10,609 nt of DNA from an uncultured Clostridia bacterium (GCA_947652805.1 CANTEM010000026.1:1-10609); one strand, 5' to 3'; positions 1 to 7,602 are shown, counted from the first letter of the stretch. Program-made: numbers and translations. The notes: generated by a model not told the origin, from the letters alone.

Positions 1-5
1 CGAGA

Positions 6-2030
6 TTAATTTGGAGTAAAAATGAGAATATAATAGGCGTTTAAATCAGCGTGTGTATTCGGAAAATGGCGGTTCCGATCCTTATCAACAACAAAATCTC
101 CGCCCGGCCCGGATTCTGCAACAAAGCAATGCTTGCCTACAGGGATTTCCGGGATATCGCTTTTTACAACCTCTACATCCAGAAATACATTGACATGCCC
201 CTGATAGTATCTCCCAGGTTCGGAAAGAATTTGTGTAATCGTATATTCACCAAATTCCAATGTCTTATACAAATGGTATGTTCCGGCGGGAACATATGAA
301 TATTCCTCTAAGGCTGCGGTATCCTTTGTTATGAATGCCTGCAGCATATTGATCTCACGCTCGTAGCTTATATATTCTACCGGCCCCTGGGTTTCCAGCT
401 TGCCGATATCCGCAACATCGTCAATGGTAATCTTCTCAAATTCGTATAGCGCAAGACCGTCTTCTCCTGCCAGATACTTTGCCCAATCAATATACAGGTA
501 GTTATAGTCCGTCAGCGAAAGCATGAACTGTCCGTCATCCTGTTTCCCAAAAAAGGGTAATATTTGGAATGCATATCCTTCAATCTCGTCTACATAATGG
601 GTGAGCTTCGGTTCTCCGCTGCGCAAATCTATGGCTGTCAGTGTGTTGAAACACGATTCATAGCTGCGCTCCTGATCAAATGTGTTTTCATATGTATTCC
701 ACATCAGCACATACAATCCGTCTGTAATCCGCTGGAGACCGTACCCGCATATTTCCGGAGAATAGGCAGCCCAGTCAACTGTTACATCGTATTTTTTGTC
801 AGCATACCATATCTCCTGCAACATATAGTTGAGGGTTTTCGCATCGCGGAAAAATGCAAGTGTGATACCGTCCTTCTCGACTTCATACATATCCGGATAA
901 AATTCTGCCCGGCAGATCTTCCACTCTGCATCTTCCCATCCGGCACAGTCATATGGGTTCTTACAAACCAATCCGATGCTCACATACTGCTGATCCGTTA
1001 CATAAATTTTTGCCCTGCATTCAACCTGATCTCCCCATGCGCCGTTCGTAAATGCAGCATCCTTTATTTCAATTTTTTCTTTGAAATCAGGGAAGCGGAG
1101 TATAGACTCAGTCCCTTCTAAGACATAATCGCTCATCCGTCCTGTATGAATAAACTCCAACACCGCTTTGTTGATCTTTTTTAAATTTGCGCTCTTCACA
1201 AAGGCTTCACTGGGCTTTACCGTACCCCGCTGGATATCCTCGCCCGGACACGGGTGCCCCGCAAGCATAGATGTGTAGAAGGGCACCCGGAAGAACGCGT
1301 CTTCTCCGATTTCAGCCGTCTTTGGCACCGTACCCTCTACCGCACGGATACACTCGAAAAACGCCTCTGCGCCTACATATTCCACGGAATCCGGCAAATG
1401 GATCGCCCGGAGACTGCATCCCGCAAAAGCGCCTTTGCCGATATATTCCAATCCCTGGGGGAAGGTGATTTCCTCTATCTGGGCTTCATAGAAAGCAAAT
1501 GCGCCGATTTGTTTTACCCCATAGGGGATCATAAAGCTTTCCCGCTCCCCGCCGGTATACTGGAGCAGGCTGGTGCCGTCTGTAGAAATAATACAGCTTC
1601 CCGTATCGGTAAAATACTGGTTGTCCTTGGACAAAAGCAGCCGGAATCTTTTTTCACTATTGAAAGCGTCATATCCCACATGCTTTACGTTGGCGGTCAA
1701 CATAACGGTGTTGACGTCCTTCGCTTCTGCAAAAGCGTTGTCCGCAATGGCGTCCACTGTCTCCGGAATAACTACATCTGTTTCTGCACCGGTGTATTTC
1801 AAAAGCTCCCCGTCCCGAATCAGGAATCCGTTTTCGTCGGTTACACCGCCCCCAAACAATCCATGGATCGCCGCCAGAACCGTTCCTGTGACTACAAGAC
1901 AAATCGCCGCTGCAACCGATCCGATTTTAATAAATTTCATTCTTTTCCGCATCCGGAAATACTGCAATGTGTCCTCTACATGCTGCTCCGACACAGAGCC
2001 GATTGCTTTATATACATCCGTCCCCTTCAT
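6..2030 (-). CDS. Membrane-anchored BspA-type LRR protein, putative anti-sigma partner
   Basis: A 674-residue protein, complete at both ends (TAA stop at 6-8). Residues 1-34 are a short charged cytoplasmic segment and about 36-55 form one hydrophobic membrane segment (GSVAAAICLVVTGTVLAAI), preceded by basic residues (RMRKRMKFIK), so the bulk should lie outside the cell. Residues about 82-250 hold BspA-like (LRR_5) repeats, recognisable from recurring IP-x-x-V-x-x-I-x-x-x-A-F units such as IPYGVKQIGAFAF and LPDSVEYVGAEAF. Residues 250-674 form a large outer region that I do not recognise. The ATG lies inside the stop of the upstream sigma-factor gene (ATGA, 4-bp overlap), which implies translational coupling. 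A short cytoplasmic N-terminus plus one membrane helix directly after a sigma gene is the usual layout of an anti-sigma factor in Clostridia. That role is inferred from layout; no known anti-sigma domain is recognisable by eye. Confidence 0.85.
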   Translation of the reverse strand: MKGTDVYKAIGSVSEQHVEDTLQYFRMRKRMKFIKIGSVAAAICLVVTGTVLAAIHGLFGGGVTDENGFLIRDGELLKYTGAETDVVIPETVDAIADNAFAEAKDVNTVMLTANVKHVGYDAFNSEKRFRLLLSKDNQYFTDTGSCIISTDGTSLLQYTGGERESFMIPYGVKQIGAFAFYEAQIEEITFPQGLEYIGKGAFAGCSLRAIHLPDSVEYVGAEAFFECIRAVEGTVPKTAEIGEDAFFRVPFYTSMLAGHPCPGEDIQRGTVKPSEAFVKSANLKKINKAVLEFIHTGRMSDYVLEGTESILRFPDFKEKIEIKDAAFTNGAWGDQVECRAKIYVTDQQYVSIGLVCKNPYDCAGWEDAEWKICRAEFYPDMYEVEKDGITLAFFRDAKTLNYMLQEIWYADKKYDVTVDWAAYSPEICGYGLQRITDGLYVLMWNTYENTFDQERSYESCFNTLTAIDLRSGEPKLTHYVDEIEGYAFQILPFFGKQDDGQFMLSLTDYNYLYIDWAKYLAGEDGLALYEFEKITIDDVADIGKLETQGPVEYISYEREINMLQAFITKDTAALEEYSYVPAGTYHLYKTLEFGEYTITQILSEPGRYYQGHVNVFLDVEVVKSDIPEIPVGKHCFVAESGPGGDFVVDKDRNRHFPNTHADLNAYYILIFTPN

Positions 2031-2575
2031 CTTTGAATCCCCCTTTCATGCAGCGCTTGCCGGAGTTGTCCCCGCAGCCGGGAAAGCCGGGTCGTTACGC
2101 AGGTCACGGTCAGACCGGACATGCGGGACAGTTCCTTCACAGACTCCGACATGAAATACTTTCCTACAAACAATGCTTTATTTTCCGCGTTCAGCCCTGC
2201 CAAAAATCCGTCAATTGCTTCGGACAGCTCTGTATCGTCAAAGGATACATCCGGTGCGGGAATGCATTCTTCCAGCTCCGTAATCGACAGATTTGCTCCA
2301 CCGCCTCGCTTTTCCGCCATGTTGTAGTCCAGCTTATCGCAGGCAATATTCCGGGCGATTTTGGCGGAATATGCCTGCATGGAAATTGGATTTACAGGCG
2401 GCACGGTGTTCCAAACTGTCAGATATGTGTCATTTTCACATTCCTCCGCATCCTGAGACACTGACAGTATATTCATAGCGATTCGATAAATCAATCTGCC
2501 GTATTTTGCTGTCAAAGCCGGGATCGCCTGTTCACTGCGTGCAAGGAACAACTCTTTTATACTGCTGTCATGCAT
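2027..2575 (-). CDS. Sigma-70 family (ECF-like) RNA polymerase sigma factor
   Basis: A 182-residue protein of ECF-sigma size. Residues about 15-85 match sigma region 2, with the conserved DAEECENDTYLTVWN stretch (42-56) and AKIARNIACDKLD (71-83), the part that binds core polymerase and the -10 element. Residues about 125-180 match region 4, with a helix-turn-helix (ESVKELSRMSGLTVTCVTTRLSRLRGQL, given here as 144-171) that would contact the -35 element. There is no region 1 or 3. The ATG at 2575 follows a good ribosome binding site (AAAGGA, 7-8 nt upstream). The next gene overlaps by 4 bp and encodes a membrane LRR protein, so this is probably an envelope-responsive sigma factor held by that partner. 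Autoregulation is likely for this class, but the target regulon cannot be read from the window. Confidence 0.9.
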   Translation of the reverse strand: MHDSSIKELFLARSEQAIPALTAKYGRLIYRIAMNILSVSQDAEECENDTYLTVWNTVPPVNPISMQAYSAKIARNIACDKLDYNMAEKRGGGANLSITELEECIPAPDVSFDDTELSEAIDGFLAGLNAENKALFVGKYFMSESVKELSRMSGLTVTCVTTRLSRLRGQLRQALHERGIQR

Positions 2576-2610
2576 AGCTTTATCCTTTCTTTATGGTATC
2601 AGGTCCTTTC

Positions 2611-2645
2611 ACTCTATATGTAGGATTTAGAGGAAATTTGTCACA
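2611..2645 (-). promoter_or_regulatory. Candidate promoter for the sigma/LRR gene pair
   Basis: On the minus strand, a -35-like GTGACA (2639-2644) is followed after 16 nt by TACATA (2617-2622); an overlapping TATAGA lies at 2613-2618. The site is 36-70 nt upstream of the sigma-factor ATG. The match to sigma-A is imperfect, so it could equally be an autoregulated site read by the encoded sigma factor. Comparison with the same region upstream of orthologous sigma genes would decide. Confidence 0.4.
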
Positions 2646-2651
2646 GGGGAA

Positions 2652-2690
2652 ATCAAATAAAACGAAAAAGGCTCCGGCAAAGGGAGCCTT
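2652..2690 (-). terminator. Rho-independent terminator of the ketose operon
   Basis: Read on the minus strand, a perfect 8-bp stem AAGGCTCC/GGAGCCTT (2683-2690 with 2668-2675, 7-nt loop) runs directly into TTTTTCGTTTTATTT. This is a good intrinsic terminator for transcription coming leftward from the aldolase gene, whose stop is about 125 nt upstream. On the plus strand the stem is followed by AGAGAGTT, with no U-tract, so it should act in one direction only. The stem also forms the left end of the symmetrical element at 2662-2804. Confidence 0.75.
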
Positions 2691-2804
2691 AGAGAGTTGG
2701 GTGCGTACGCGACAGCCCCCTATGGAGCCACACAGTGGATCCCCACATGGGGGCCTTATAAGTTTTATACTGTACGCTAGTTCCCCACAAGGAAGGTTTT
2801 TCGT
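2662..2804. repeat. MITE-like or structured intergenic element with terminal inverted repeats
   Basis: The ends are inverted copies: ACGAAAAA at 2662-2669 and TTTTTCGT at 2797-2804, extending imperfectly inward (about 11 of 14 positions). Inside are further nested complementary arms: GCGTAC 2703-2708 with GTACGC 2772-2777; GCCCCC 2715-2720 with GGGGGC 2749-2754, continued by ATG/CAT after a one-base bulge; and CCAC 2728-2731 with GTGG 2735-2738. The whole piece could fold into one long branched hairpin. It holds no convincing gene. I see no clear target-site duplication and no second copy in this window, so calling it a mobile repeat is inference. The alternative is a structured 3' UTR or small RNA of the aldolase operon. 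Confidence 0.5.
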
Positions 2805-2813
2805 ACTTTTTTA

Positions 2814-3656
2814 TTAGTCCGCTTTTCCGTCGGAGCCGCACAGCTTGATTTTATGCTTGCAAAGCTCGATCACTGCTTCTCTTGCAGGACCCATAAACTT
2901 TTTCGGATCGATCACTGCTTCATTTTCCAGCGCCTTGCGGACCGCTGCGGTAGCAGCGGCGCGCAGCTCCGTTGCAAAGTTTACTTTGTTTATACCAAGC
3001 TCAATGGTACGGCGGATCATTTCATCCGGGATGCCGGAACCGCCATGGAGTACCAAAGGCGCATCGATCTTTTCACGCAGTGTTGCAAGAAGCTCAAAAT
3101 TCAGCTTCGGTTCTCCCTTATAGAAACCGTGGGCTGTACCGATTGCTACAGCGAAAATGTCTACGCCGGTGCGGGTGAAGAAATCCAATGCTTCTTCCGG
3201 ATCCGTATAGGCGATCTGTGCGCTGTGCCCGTCTTCCTTACCGCCTACGGTGCCTAACTCCGCTTCTACAGTAACCCCTCTGGCAGCAGCCATTTCTACG
3301 ACCTTGCGGGTCACTTCGATATTTTCTTCATAGGGAAGCTTGGAGCCGTCGATCATAACAGAGGTGTATCCCGCCTGTACAGCATCACGAACGCCGTCGT
3401 AGCTTTCGCAGTGATCCAGATGGAGCGCTACCGGTACGTCTGCGGCTTCGCCCTCTGCACGCACCATAGCAACAGCCTGCCGGAGGGTAAGATATTTTAC
3501 CGTGGTGGGTGTTGTCTGAATCATAACGGGAGAACGCAGCTCCTGTGCGGCGGCAACGATCGCCTGCACCATTTCCAAATTTTCCGCATTGAATGCAGGA
3601 ACTGCATATCCGCCTGCACGAGCCTTTTTGATCATTTCCTTACTTGTTGTGTACAT
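2814..3656 (-). CDS. Class II fructose-bisphosphate/ketose-bisphosphate aldolase
   Basis: A 280-residue TIM-barrel aldolase of the zinc-dependent class II family, which reversibly cleaves a ketose bisphosphate to dihydroxyacetone phosphate and an aldehyde (phosphate). Visible motifs are HLDHC at 79-83 (catalytic D81, zinc ligand H82), EAELG at 131-135, GTAHG at 173-177 (zinc ligand H176), LHGGSG at 203-208 (zinc ligand H204) and the phosphate-binding NKVNFATELR at 223-232. Length and motifs fit the GatY/KbaY/IolJ-like branch, used by glycolytic and by sugar-specific aldolases alike. It ends in a TAA TAA double stop and is the last gene of a four-gene operon, 35 nt after the kinase, with its own GAAAGGAT ribosome binding site. 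The company of a 3-epimerase and a PfkB kinase favours a role in catabolism of a particular ketose rather than only in glycolysis. The exact substrate is not determinable. Confidence 0.92.
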   Translation of the reverse strand: MYTTSKEMIKKARAGGYAVPAFNAENLEMVQAIVAAAQELRSPVMIQTTPTTVKYLTLRQAVAMVRAEGEAADVPVALHLDHCESYDGVRDAVQAGYTSVMIDGSKLPYEENIEVTRKVVEMAAARGVTVEAELGTVGGKEDGHSAQIAYTDPEEALDFFTRTGVDIFAVAIGTAHGFYKGEPKLNFELLATLREKIDAPLVLHGGSGIPDEMIRRTIELGINKVNFATELRAAATAAVRKALENEAVIDPKKFMGPAREAVIELCKHKIKLCGSDGKAD

Positions 3657-3691
3657 TGTGTCTGTATCCTTTCTTCATCCCGCGGCAAGGC

Positions 3692-4639
3692 TTATTCCAA
3701 AATATTGTCCGCAATCATCTTTTCCACGTTTTCCCGGGAAATTTTTCCCTCCATAGGACCGAATGCCGCCGTATTCAGGGATGCGGCAGCGGTTGCCATT
3801 TTCGCCGCGTCTTCTATGGATTTTCCTTCTGTCAGGGCACACAGGAACGCGCCGTCAAAGCTGTCTCCTGCCCCGGTAGCATCCAGTACGGGAACCTTAT
3901 ATACGCCAAAGGCGAACCGGGTGTCTCTGGTATAAATCACACAGCCTTTTTTACCGTTTTTCAGTGCGATAATCTCCAGTCCGGGCTTGTCGCGGAACAG
4001 CGCCTGTACTGCCTCTTCAATATCATCGCAGCCGGACAGCATACGCAGCTCGCTCTTGCCGGGCATAAACACGTTGGTCTGATCCAGCACTGCTGTGATC
4101 AGATCCTTCGCTTTCGGATCCTTCATCAGCTCCGGACGGATATTCGGGTCAAAGGATACCTTTGCGCCAGCCTTTGCCGCTGCCTGCATCGTATCCACAA
4201 TCCGCTGTCCAAACGCCATATCTGCCATAAGAGAACAGCCCATAATATGGAAGAATTTCAGTCCTTCCAGCTTTTCTGCTGCCGGCGCAGGCGCCAGAAC
4301 GGCAGGGGGATTGCCGATATGGAAAATAAACTTCCGCTCTCCGTCGGAGAAATAGGTAACAAATGCGCAGCCGGTGGAAATTCTGTCGTTTTTGATCACG
4401 CAGGAGCAGTCCACGCCGTCGCCCTCCAGACGATCCAGCAGACACTTTCCAAAATCATCGTCGCCAACGCCGCCGACGATGGCTGCTTTATGTCCCAGAC
4501 GGGCTACCGTATCAATAAAGATTGCCGGAGCGCCGGAAGGATAGGGACCGCGGAACACTTCCGCCTTATCCAGGGGTTTATCCACACCATCCCGCATAAT
4601 TTCGACGATGATTTCCCCCATAGTCATAATTTCTGCCAT
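3692..4639 (-). CDS. PfkB-family carbohydrate kinase
   Basis: A 315-residue ribokinase-fold sugar kinase, normal length for the family. The C-terminal signature DATGAGDSFDGAFL (253-266) carries the anion hole GAGD and catalytic base D259. Other family marks are GGVGDDDFG (56-64) and SFDPNIRP (162-169). The N-terminal sugar-binding motif, usually GG-x-x-x-N, reads YPSGAPAIFIDTVARLG (34-50), lacking the second glycine-asparagine pattern, so this belongs to a divergent subfamily. It would phosphorylate a ketose (fructose, tagatose or similar, at O1 or O6) with ATP in the cytoplasm. It lies 22 nt after the epimerase gene and 35 nt before the aldolase gene, with a GAAAGGAT ribosome binding site upstream of ATG 4639. 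The order epimerase-kinase-aldolase suggests it acts on the epimerase product. Substrate is inferred, not shown. Confidence 0.9.
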   Translation of the reverse strand: MAEIMTMGEIIVEIMRDGVDKPLDKAEVFRGPYPSGAPAIFIDTVARLGHKAAIVGGVGDDDFGKCLLDRLEGDGVDCSCVIKNDRISTGCAFVTYFSDGERKFIFHIGNPPAVLAPAPAAEKLEGLKFFHIMGCSLMADMAFGQRIVDTMQAAAKAGAKVSFDPNIRPELMKDPKAKDLITAVLDQTNVFMPGKSELRMLSGCDDIEEAVQALFRDKPGLEIIALKNGKKGCVIYTRDTRFAFGVYKVPVLDATGAGDSFDGAFLCALTEGKSIEDAAKMATAAASLNTAAFGPMEGKISRENVEKMIADNILE

Positions 4640-4661
4640 GGTCTATATATCCTTTCTTACC

Positions 4662-5531
4662 TTATGCGCCCACAAACTGCTTTTTCAGGAACACAAGAGA
4701 ATCTGCAATCATTTTGTCCATGCCCGCCTCGTCTGCGCCGCCGGACAAATCGCGCCATACCTTGATATCGCTGCCGACTGTACCGCCTGTTTTCATAAAC
4801 GGTTCCATGACAACCATTTTATCATATCCGATGTCCCGCAGTGCCTGACCAATCTCAGCCCAAGGCAGGTGTCCCATACCGGGAAGCTTCCGATTCCCTT
4901 CGCCAACGTGTACATGAGCAAGGAGATCGCCTGCACGGCGGATTGCGGCGGGAAGATCGTCTTCTTCGATATTCATATGGAAGGTATCCAGCAAAAGCTT
5001 TACAGAAGCGCGGTTAACGTCTTTGCAGAAACGAACGCCTTCCTCGCAGTCGGTGAGCAGGATGGTTTCAAACCGGTTCAGGATTTCCAGACAAATGGTA
5101 ATACCAAGCTGGTCTGCCACATCGCCCACTTCCTGCATACCTTTCACAGCCCGATCCCACAGTGCGTCTTTGTCCAGATCCACAAAGTCGTAGGGCCAGC
5201 AGTTGTACAGTGCGCCGATCAGCGTATTGCAGTCGATTTTCACCATCTGGTGCATAATGTCTGTGAGGAACTGGACGCCTGCACGGCGGATATCCGGATC
5301 TGCGGAGGACACGTCCTTATCCTTGGGGGGGCCGAGGTTTGCGGAAATCTCCAGTCCCAGCTCCTTTGCAACGGCGCGCAGCTCTTCCAGCTGTGCATCG
5401 CTCATTTTAATTAAATCCCCGGCGCCGACTTCGATCACGTCAAAACCGGCTTTTTTCGCCTTTCTCGCCATTTCGCAGTAATCTGCACCCCAGTTGCTTA
5501 CCCAGTAAGCATACAGTGTTCCAAATTTCAT
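4662..5531 (-). CDS. D-allulose (psicose)/D-tagatose 3-epimerase family protein
   Basis: A 289-residue TIM-barrel enzyme strongly resembling clostridial D-psicose 3-epimerases as I recall them. These interconvert free ketohexoses at C3 (for example D-fructose and D-allulose) using a divalent metal. Shared stretches are GALYNCWPYDF (106-116), CLEILNRFET (147-156), LDTFHMNIEED (181-191), HVHVGEGNRKLPG (206-218) and VMEPFMKTGGTVGSDIKVWR (241-260). The expected metal/catalytic set is present: E149, D182, H208 and E243, with E211 and R214 in the usual substrate-contact positions. Length is standard. The ATG at 5531 follows AGAAAGGG, and the gene sits 34 nt after the dockerin-protein stop and 22 nt before the kinase, so it is mid-operon. 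Specificity within the family (allulose, tagatose, fructose, sorbose) cannot be settled from motifs. Confidence 0.88.
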   Translation of the reverse strand: MKFGTLYAYWVSNWGADYCEMARKAKKAGFDVIEVGAGDLIKMSDAQLEELRAVAKELGLEISANLGPPKDKDVSSADPDIRRAGVQFLTDIMHQMVKIDCNTLIGALYNCWPYDFVDLDKDALWDRAVKGMQEVGDVADQLGITICLEILNRFETILLTDCEEGVRFCKDVNRASVKLLLDTFHMNIEEDDLPAAIRRAGDLLAHVHVGEGNRKLPGMGHLPWAEIGQALRDIGYDKMVVMEPFMKTGGTVGSDIKVWRDLSGGADEAGMDKMIADSLVFLKKQFVGA

Positions 5532-5565
5532 TGTATAACCCTTTCTGTTCTTGTAGTAATATTCT

Positions 5566-7602
5566 TTATCGTTGTCCGTCTATCCCATAAACAAGCTGCA
5601 TAGGACTGACAGCAAGTGAAAAAGCTTTTTCAATACCTGTGGTATTATAGGTTGTGCGGATTCCCAGTTCCTGCACCATATCATACCATGCCCGGTATCC
5701 CTGGGTATAGGCGCTGCGCTGTTCTTCCGTACCTTTTTTGTATCTGCTTTCGTAGGTCGCGCTGTACCCGAGGAACAGCATATGCACAGACAAACGACGG
5801 ATATTTTCCCGTTCCTGCTCCGTCTCGCACGCGGCGGACGCCTGGGCAAACAAAGTCTGCATTTCATCAAAATGATCTGCGAAATATGCCGCCGAATATA
5901 TATCAAAGGGATGTTCAAAATCGTTGAGCACGCAGCCCATTTCATCCCCTGCCTGGGTAAGCATTTGTATGTACGTATATATATACGACCAACCCGGACC
6001 GTAATATGCCCGCAAATATTCCTCCATATGAAGAATATATTCCTCCTCTGTCATGCCCGCATCCCAGATCAGATTGGAGATGAGATATGCGTCCAGATCT
6101 TCAAAGGAGCTTCCAGTCGTTCCAACCACATAAAAGCCTGTTGCCTTATGCTCCATGAACCAGATAAAATCGTTGTACAGATTTGCAAGGTTCGGCTGAG
6201 GACACAGCAGATAATAAATATTGGTGGGATAATACCACACGTAAATCTGTGCGCAGTGCTCTGTCCAGCCAAGGTAATATGCTTCCTCTTTGGTGTTGGA
6301 ATATCCCAGACTGTTGCCGCCTTCCCTGCATTCGCCGCTTCCGATCAGGTGATTGGCGCAGCCGTTCCAGCAGTACAGCAGTGCGACCTCGTCGTTGAGC
6401 ACCACATTTTTTGGCGGGATACGTACATCGCCATATGCATTGGTGATCACACGGATGCCGGGGTATTCCTCCCGCAGGGTGTTGTCGATCCGGTTTACAA
6501 AAGGAACCAGCACGCCCGCCTGGCTGCCCTCCGCCTGGTAAGTTGCGCTGCATTCTGCACAGGCACAGAATTTTCCTTCAGCGGAGTAGGAGCAGGATAT
6601 CTCCGTAATACTTTTTCCTACGATCCCGCCGGCTGCGATCCGCTGATCCAGCAAAGCCTTCATATTGGCAAGGCAGGTTTCATAAGTTTCTGCCGAGGAC
6701 AAACAAGGGACGGACGAATCCGGTACAAAATAGTCCATGGAATGAGCATTCAGAAACAGTCGCTCTATGCCGTAACCGTATTCAGGACATAGCATGCTGG
6801 GTTGCCCGGTGCAGCCGCTGAGCTTGCGCTTGATTACGGAAGAATATGTATAAGAATTGGCAAAAGGATCAATGGTGATACAGCGATACCGTACTGTGGG
6901 AACCTGTTCGTCCCGCAGTCCGTTTGGAAGATCCACCGTATCGGCAGTATATAGTACCTGATCGTTATATCCTAAAAAACGGTATCCGAAATATTCCTCC
7001 AGCAGTTCATACACGCCGTACATAACTCCTCGGGCAGCGCCGCCCATAATCGTAAGCGTCCCGCCGGAAACAGTTATGGAATACCCGTCGTCGCCAAGGC
7101 TGCGGGATCCGTCATCTGCACACAAAATAATCTGATAGGGGTCGCTGCACGCCCCCTCTGCAATCACAAGGGTTCTGCCGCAGGCTTCTTTCACATACTT
7201 TTGCAGTTCAGTGGCCGCAAACCGGATATTTGCATTCTCCGGATCCTGCACCAAAATAGTATATTTCCCGATGTTATTTCCGGCAATGGTGATTTCCCCC
7301 ACATTGGTATCGAGAACCGGATACACCTGGGACAAATCAATGAGATCGGCCAAATGCCGTCTGAGTTCAAAGCTGTCGTAAGCAGTTACGTCTCCATCTC
7401 CGTCCACATCTGCCAAGTCATGCTGGATCCAGTCCGACACGCCGGCAATATACCGAACCAATTCAAATGCATCCAGTGCATCCACTTCGCCGTCTCCGTT
7501 TACATCCCCGCGCAGAAAGGAGGCCGCGCCAGCCGGCACGGAAACGGTAACAGCAGTAAACAGCAAAGACACAATAAGCAAACTGCAAATCCATTTTTTC
7601 AT
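5566..7602 (-). CDS. Secreted dockerin-containing DUF4838 protein, putative glycan-active
   Basis: A 678-residue protein from the ATG at 7602. Residues 1-26 are a typical signal peptide (KK, hydrophobic core, PAGAA). Residues 30-88 form a two-repeat type I dockerin: DVNGDGEVDALD (33-44) and DVDGDGDVTAYD (65-76), each with all calcium-ligand positions filled, so the protein is likely displayed by a cohesin or folded around calcium. Residues about 112-235 look like the alpha/beta N-terminal domain found before some glycosidases (FAATELQKYVKEACG, GVMYGVYELLEEYFGYRFL). About 240-560 resembles DUF4838, with the FCACAECSATYQ cysteine cluster (345-356). I cannot name catalytic residues. It is the first gene of the operon encoding 3-epimerase, kinase and aldolase, which suggests it acts on a glycan carrying the metabolised sugar. 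An in-frame ATG at 7677 is less likely, because it would bury the signal peptide and has no ribosome binding site. AAAGGA precedes ATG 7602 at a somewhat long 12 nt. Confidence 0.82.
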   Translation of the reverse strand: MKKWICSLLIVSLLFTAVTVSVPAGAASFLRGDVNGDGEVDALDAFELVRYIAGVSDWIQHDLADVDGDGDVTAYDSFELRRHLADLIDLSQVYPVLDTNVGEITIAGNNIGKYTILVQDPENANIRFAATELQKYVKEACGRTLVIAEGACSDPYQIILCADDGSRSLGDDGYSITVSGGTLTIMGGAARGVMYGVYELLEEYFGYRFLGYNDQVLYTADTVDLPNGLRDEQVPTVRYRCITIDPFANSYTYSSVIKRKLSGCTGQPSMLCPEYGYGIERLFLNAHSMDYFVPDSSVPCLSSAETYETCLANMKALLDQRIAAGGIVGKSITEISCSYSAEGKFCACAECSATYQAEGSQAGVLVPFVNRIDNTLREEYPGIRVITNAYGDVRIPPKNVVLNDEVALLYCWNGCANHLIGSGECREGGNSLGYSNTKEEAYYLGWTEHCAQIYVWYYPTNIYYLLCPQPNLANLYNDFIWFMEHKATGFYVVGTTGSSFEDLDAYLISNLIWDAGMTEEEYILHMEEYLRAYYGPGWSYIYTYIQMLTQAGDEMGCVLNDFEHPFDIYSAAYFADHFDEMQTLFAQASAACETEQERENIRRLSVHMLFLGYSATYESRYKKGTEEQRSAYTQGYRAWYDMVQELGIRTTYNTTGIEKAFSLAVSPMQLVYGIDGQR

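Noticed and set aside
2593..2817. A plus-strand open frame of 74 codons in the intergenic region
   Set aside because: It runs straight through the inverted-repeat element and terminator, has no good ribosome binding site, and its protein is low-complexity in character. It is best explained as a by-product of the structured element.
3644..4765. A long plus-strand open frame (373 codons) opposite the aldolase, kinase and epimerase
   Set aside because: It is fully antisense to genes with intact catalytic motifs, the translation has no recognisable domain, and no ribosome binding site is seen. It is a composition shadow.
4662..5531. IolE/IolH-type inositol enzyme or endonuclease IV as the identity of the TIM-barrel protein
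   Set aside because: The stretches around E149, D182, H208 and E243 match allulose/tagatose 3-epimerases much more closely.
5782..6792. A plus-strand open frame (336 codons) opposite the dockerin protein
   Set aside because: The opposite strand carries a coherent DUF4838-type protein; the antisense product resembles nothing.
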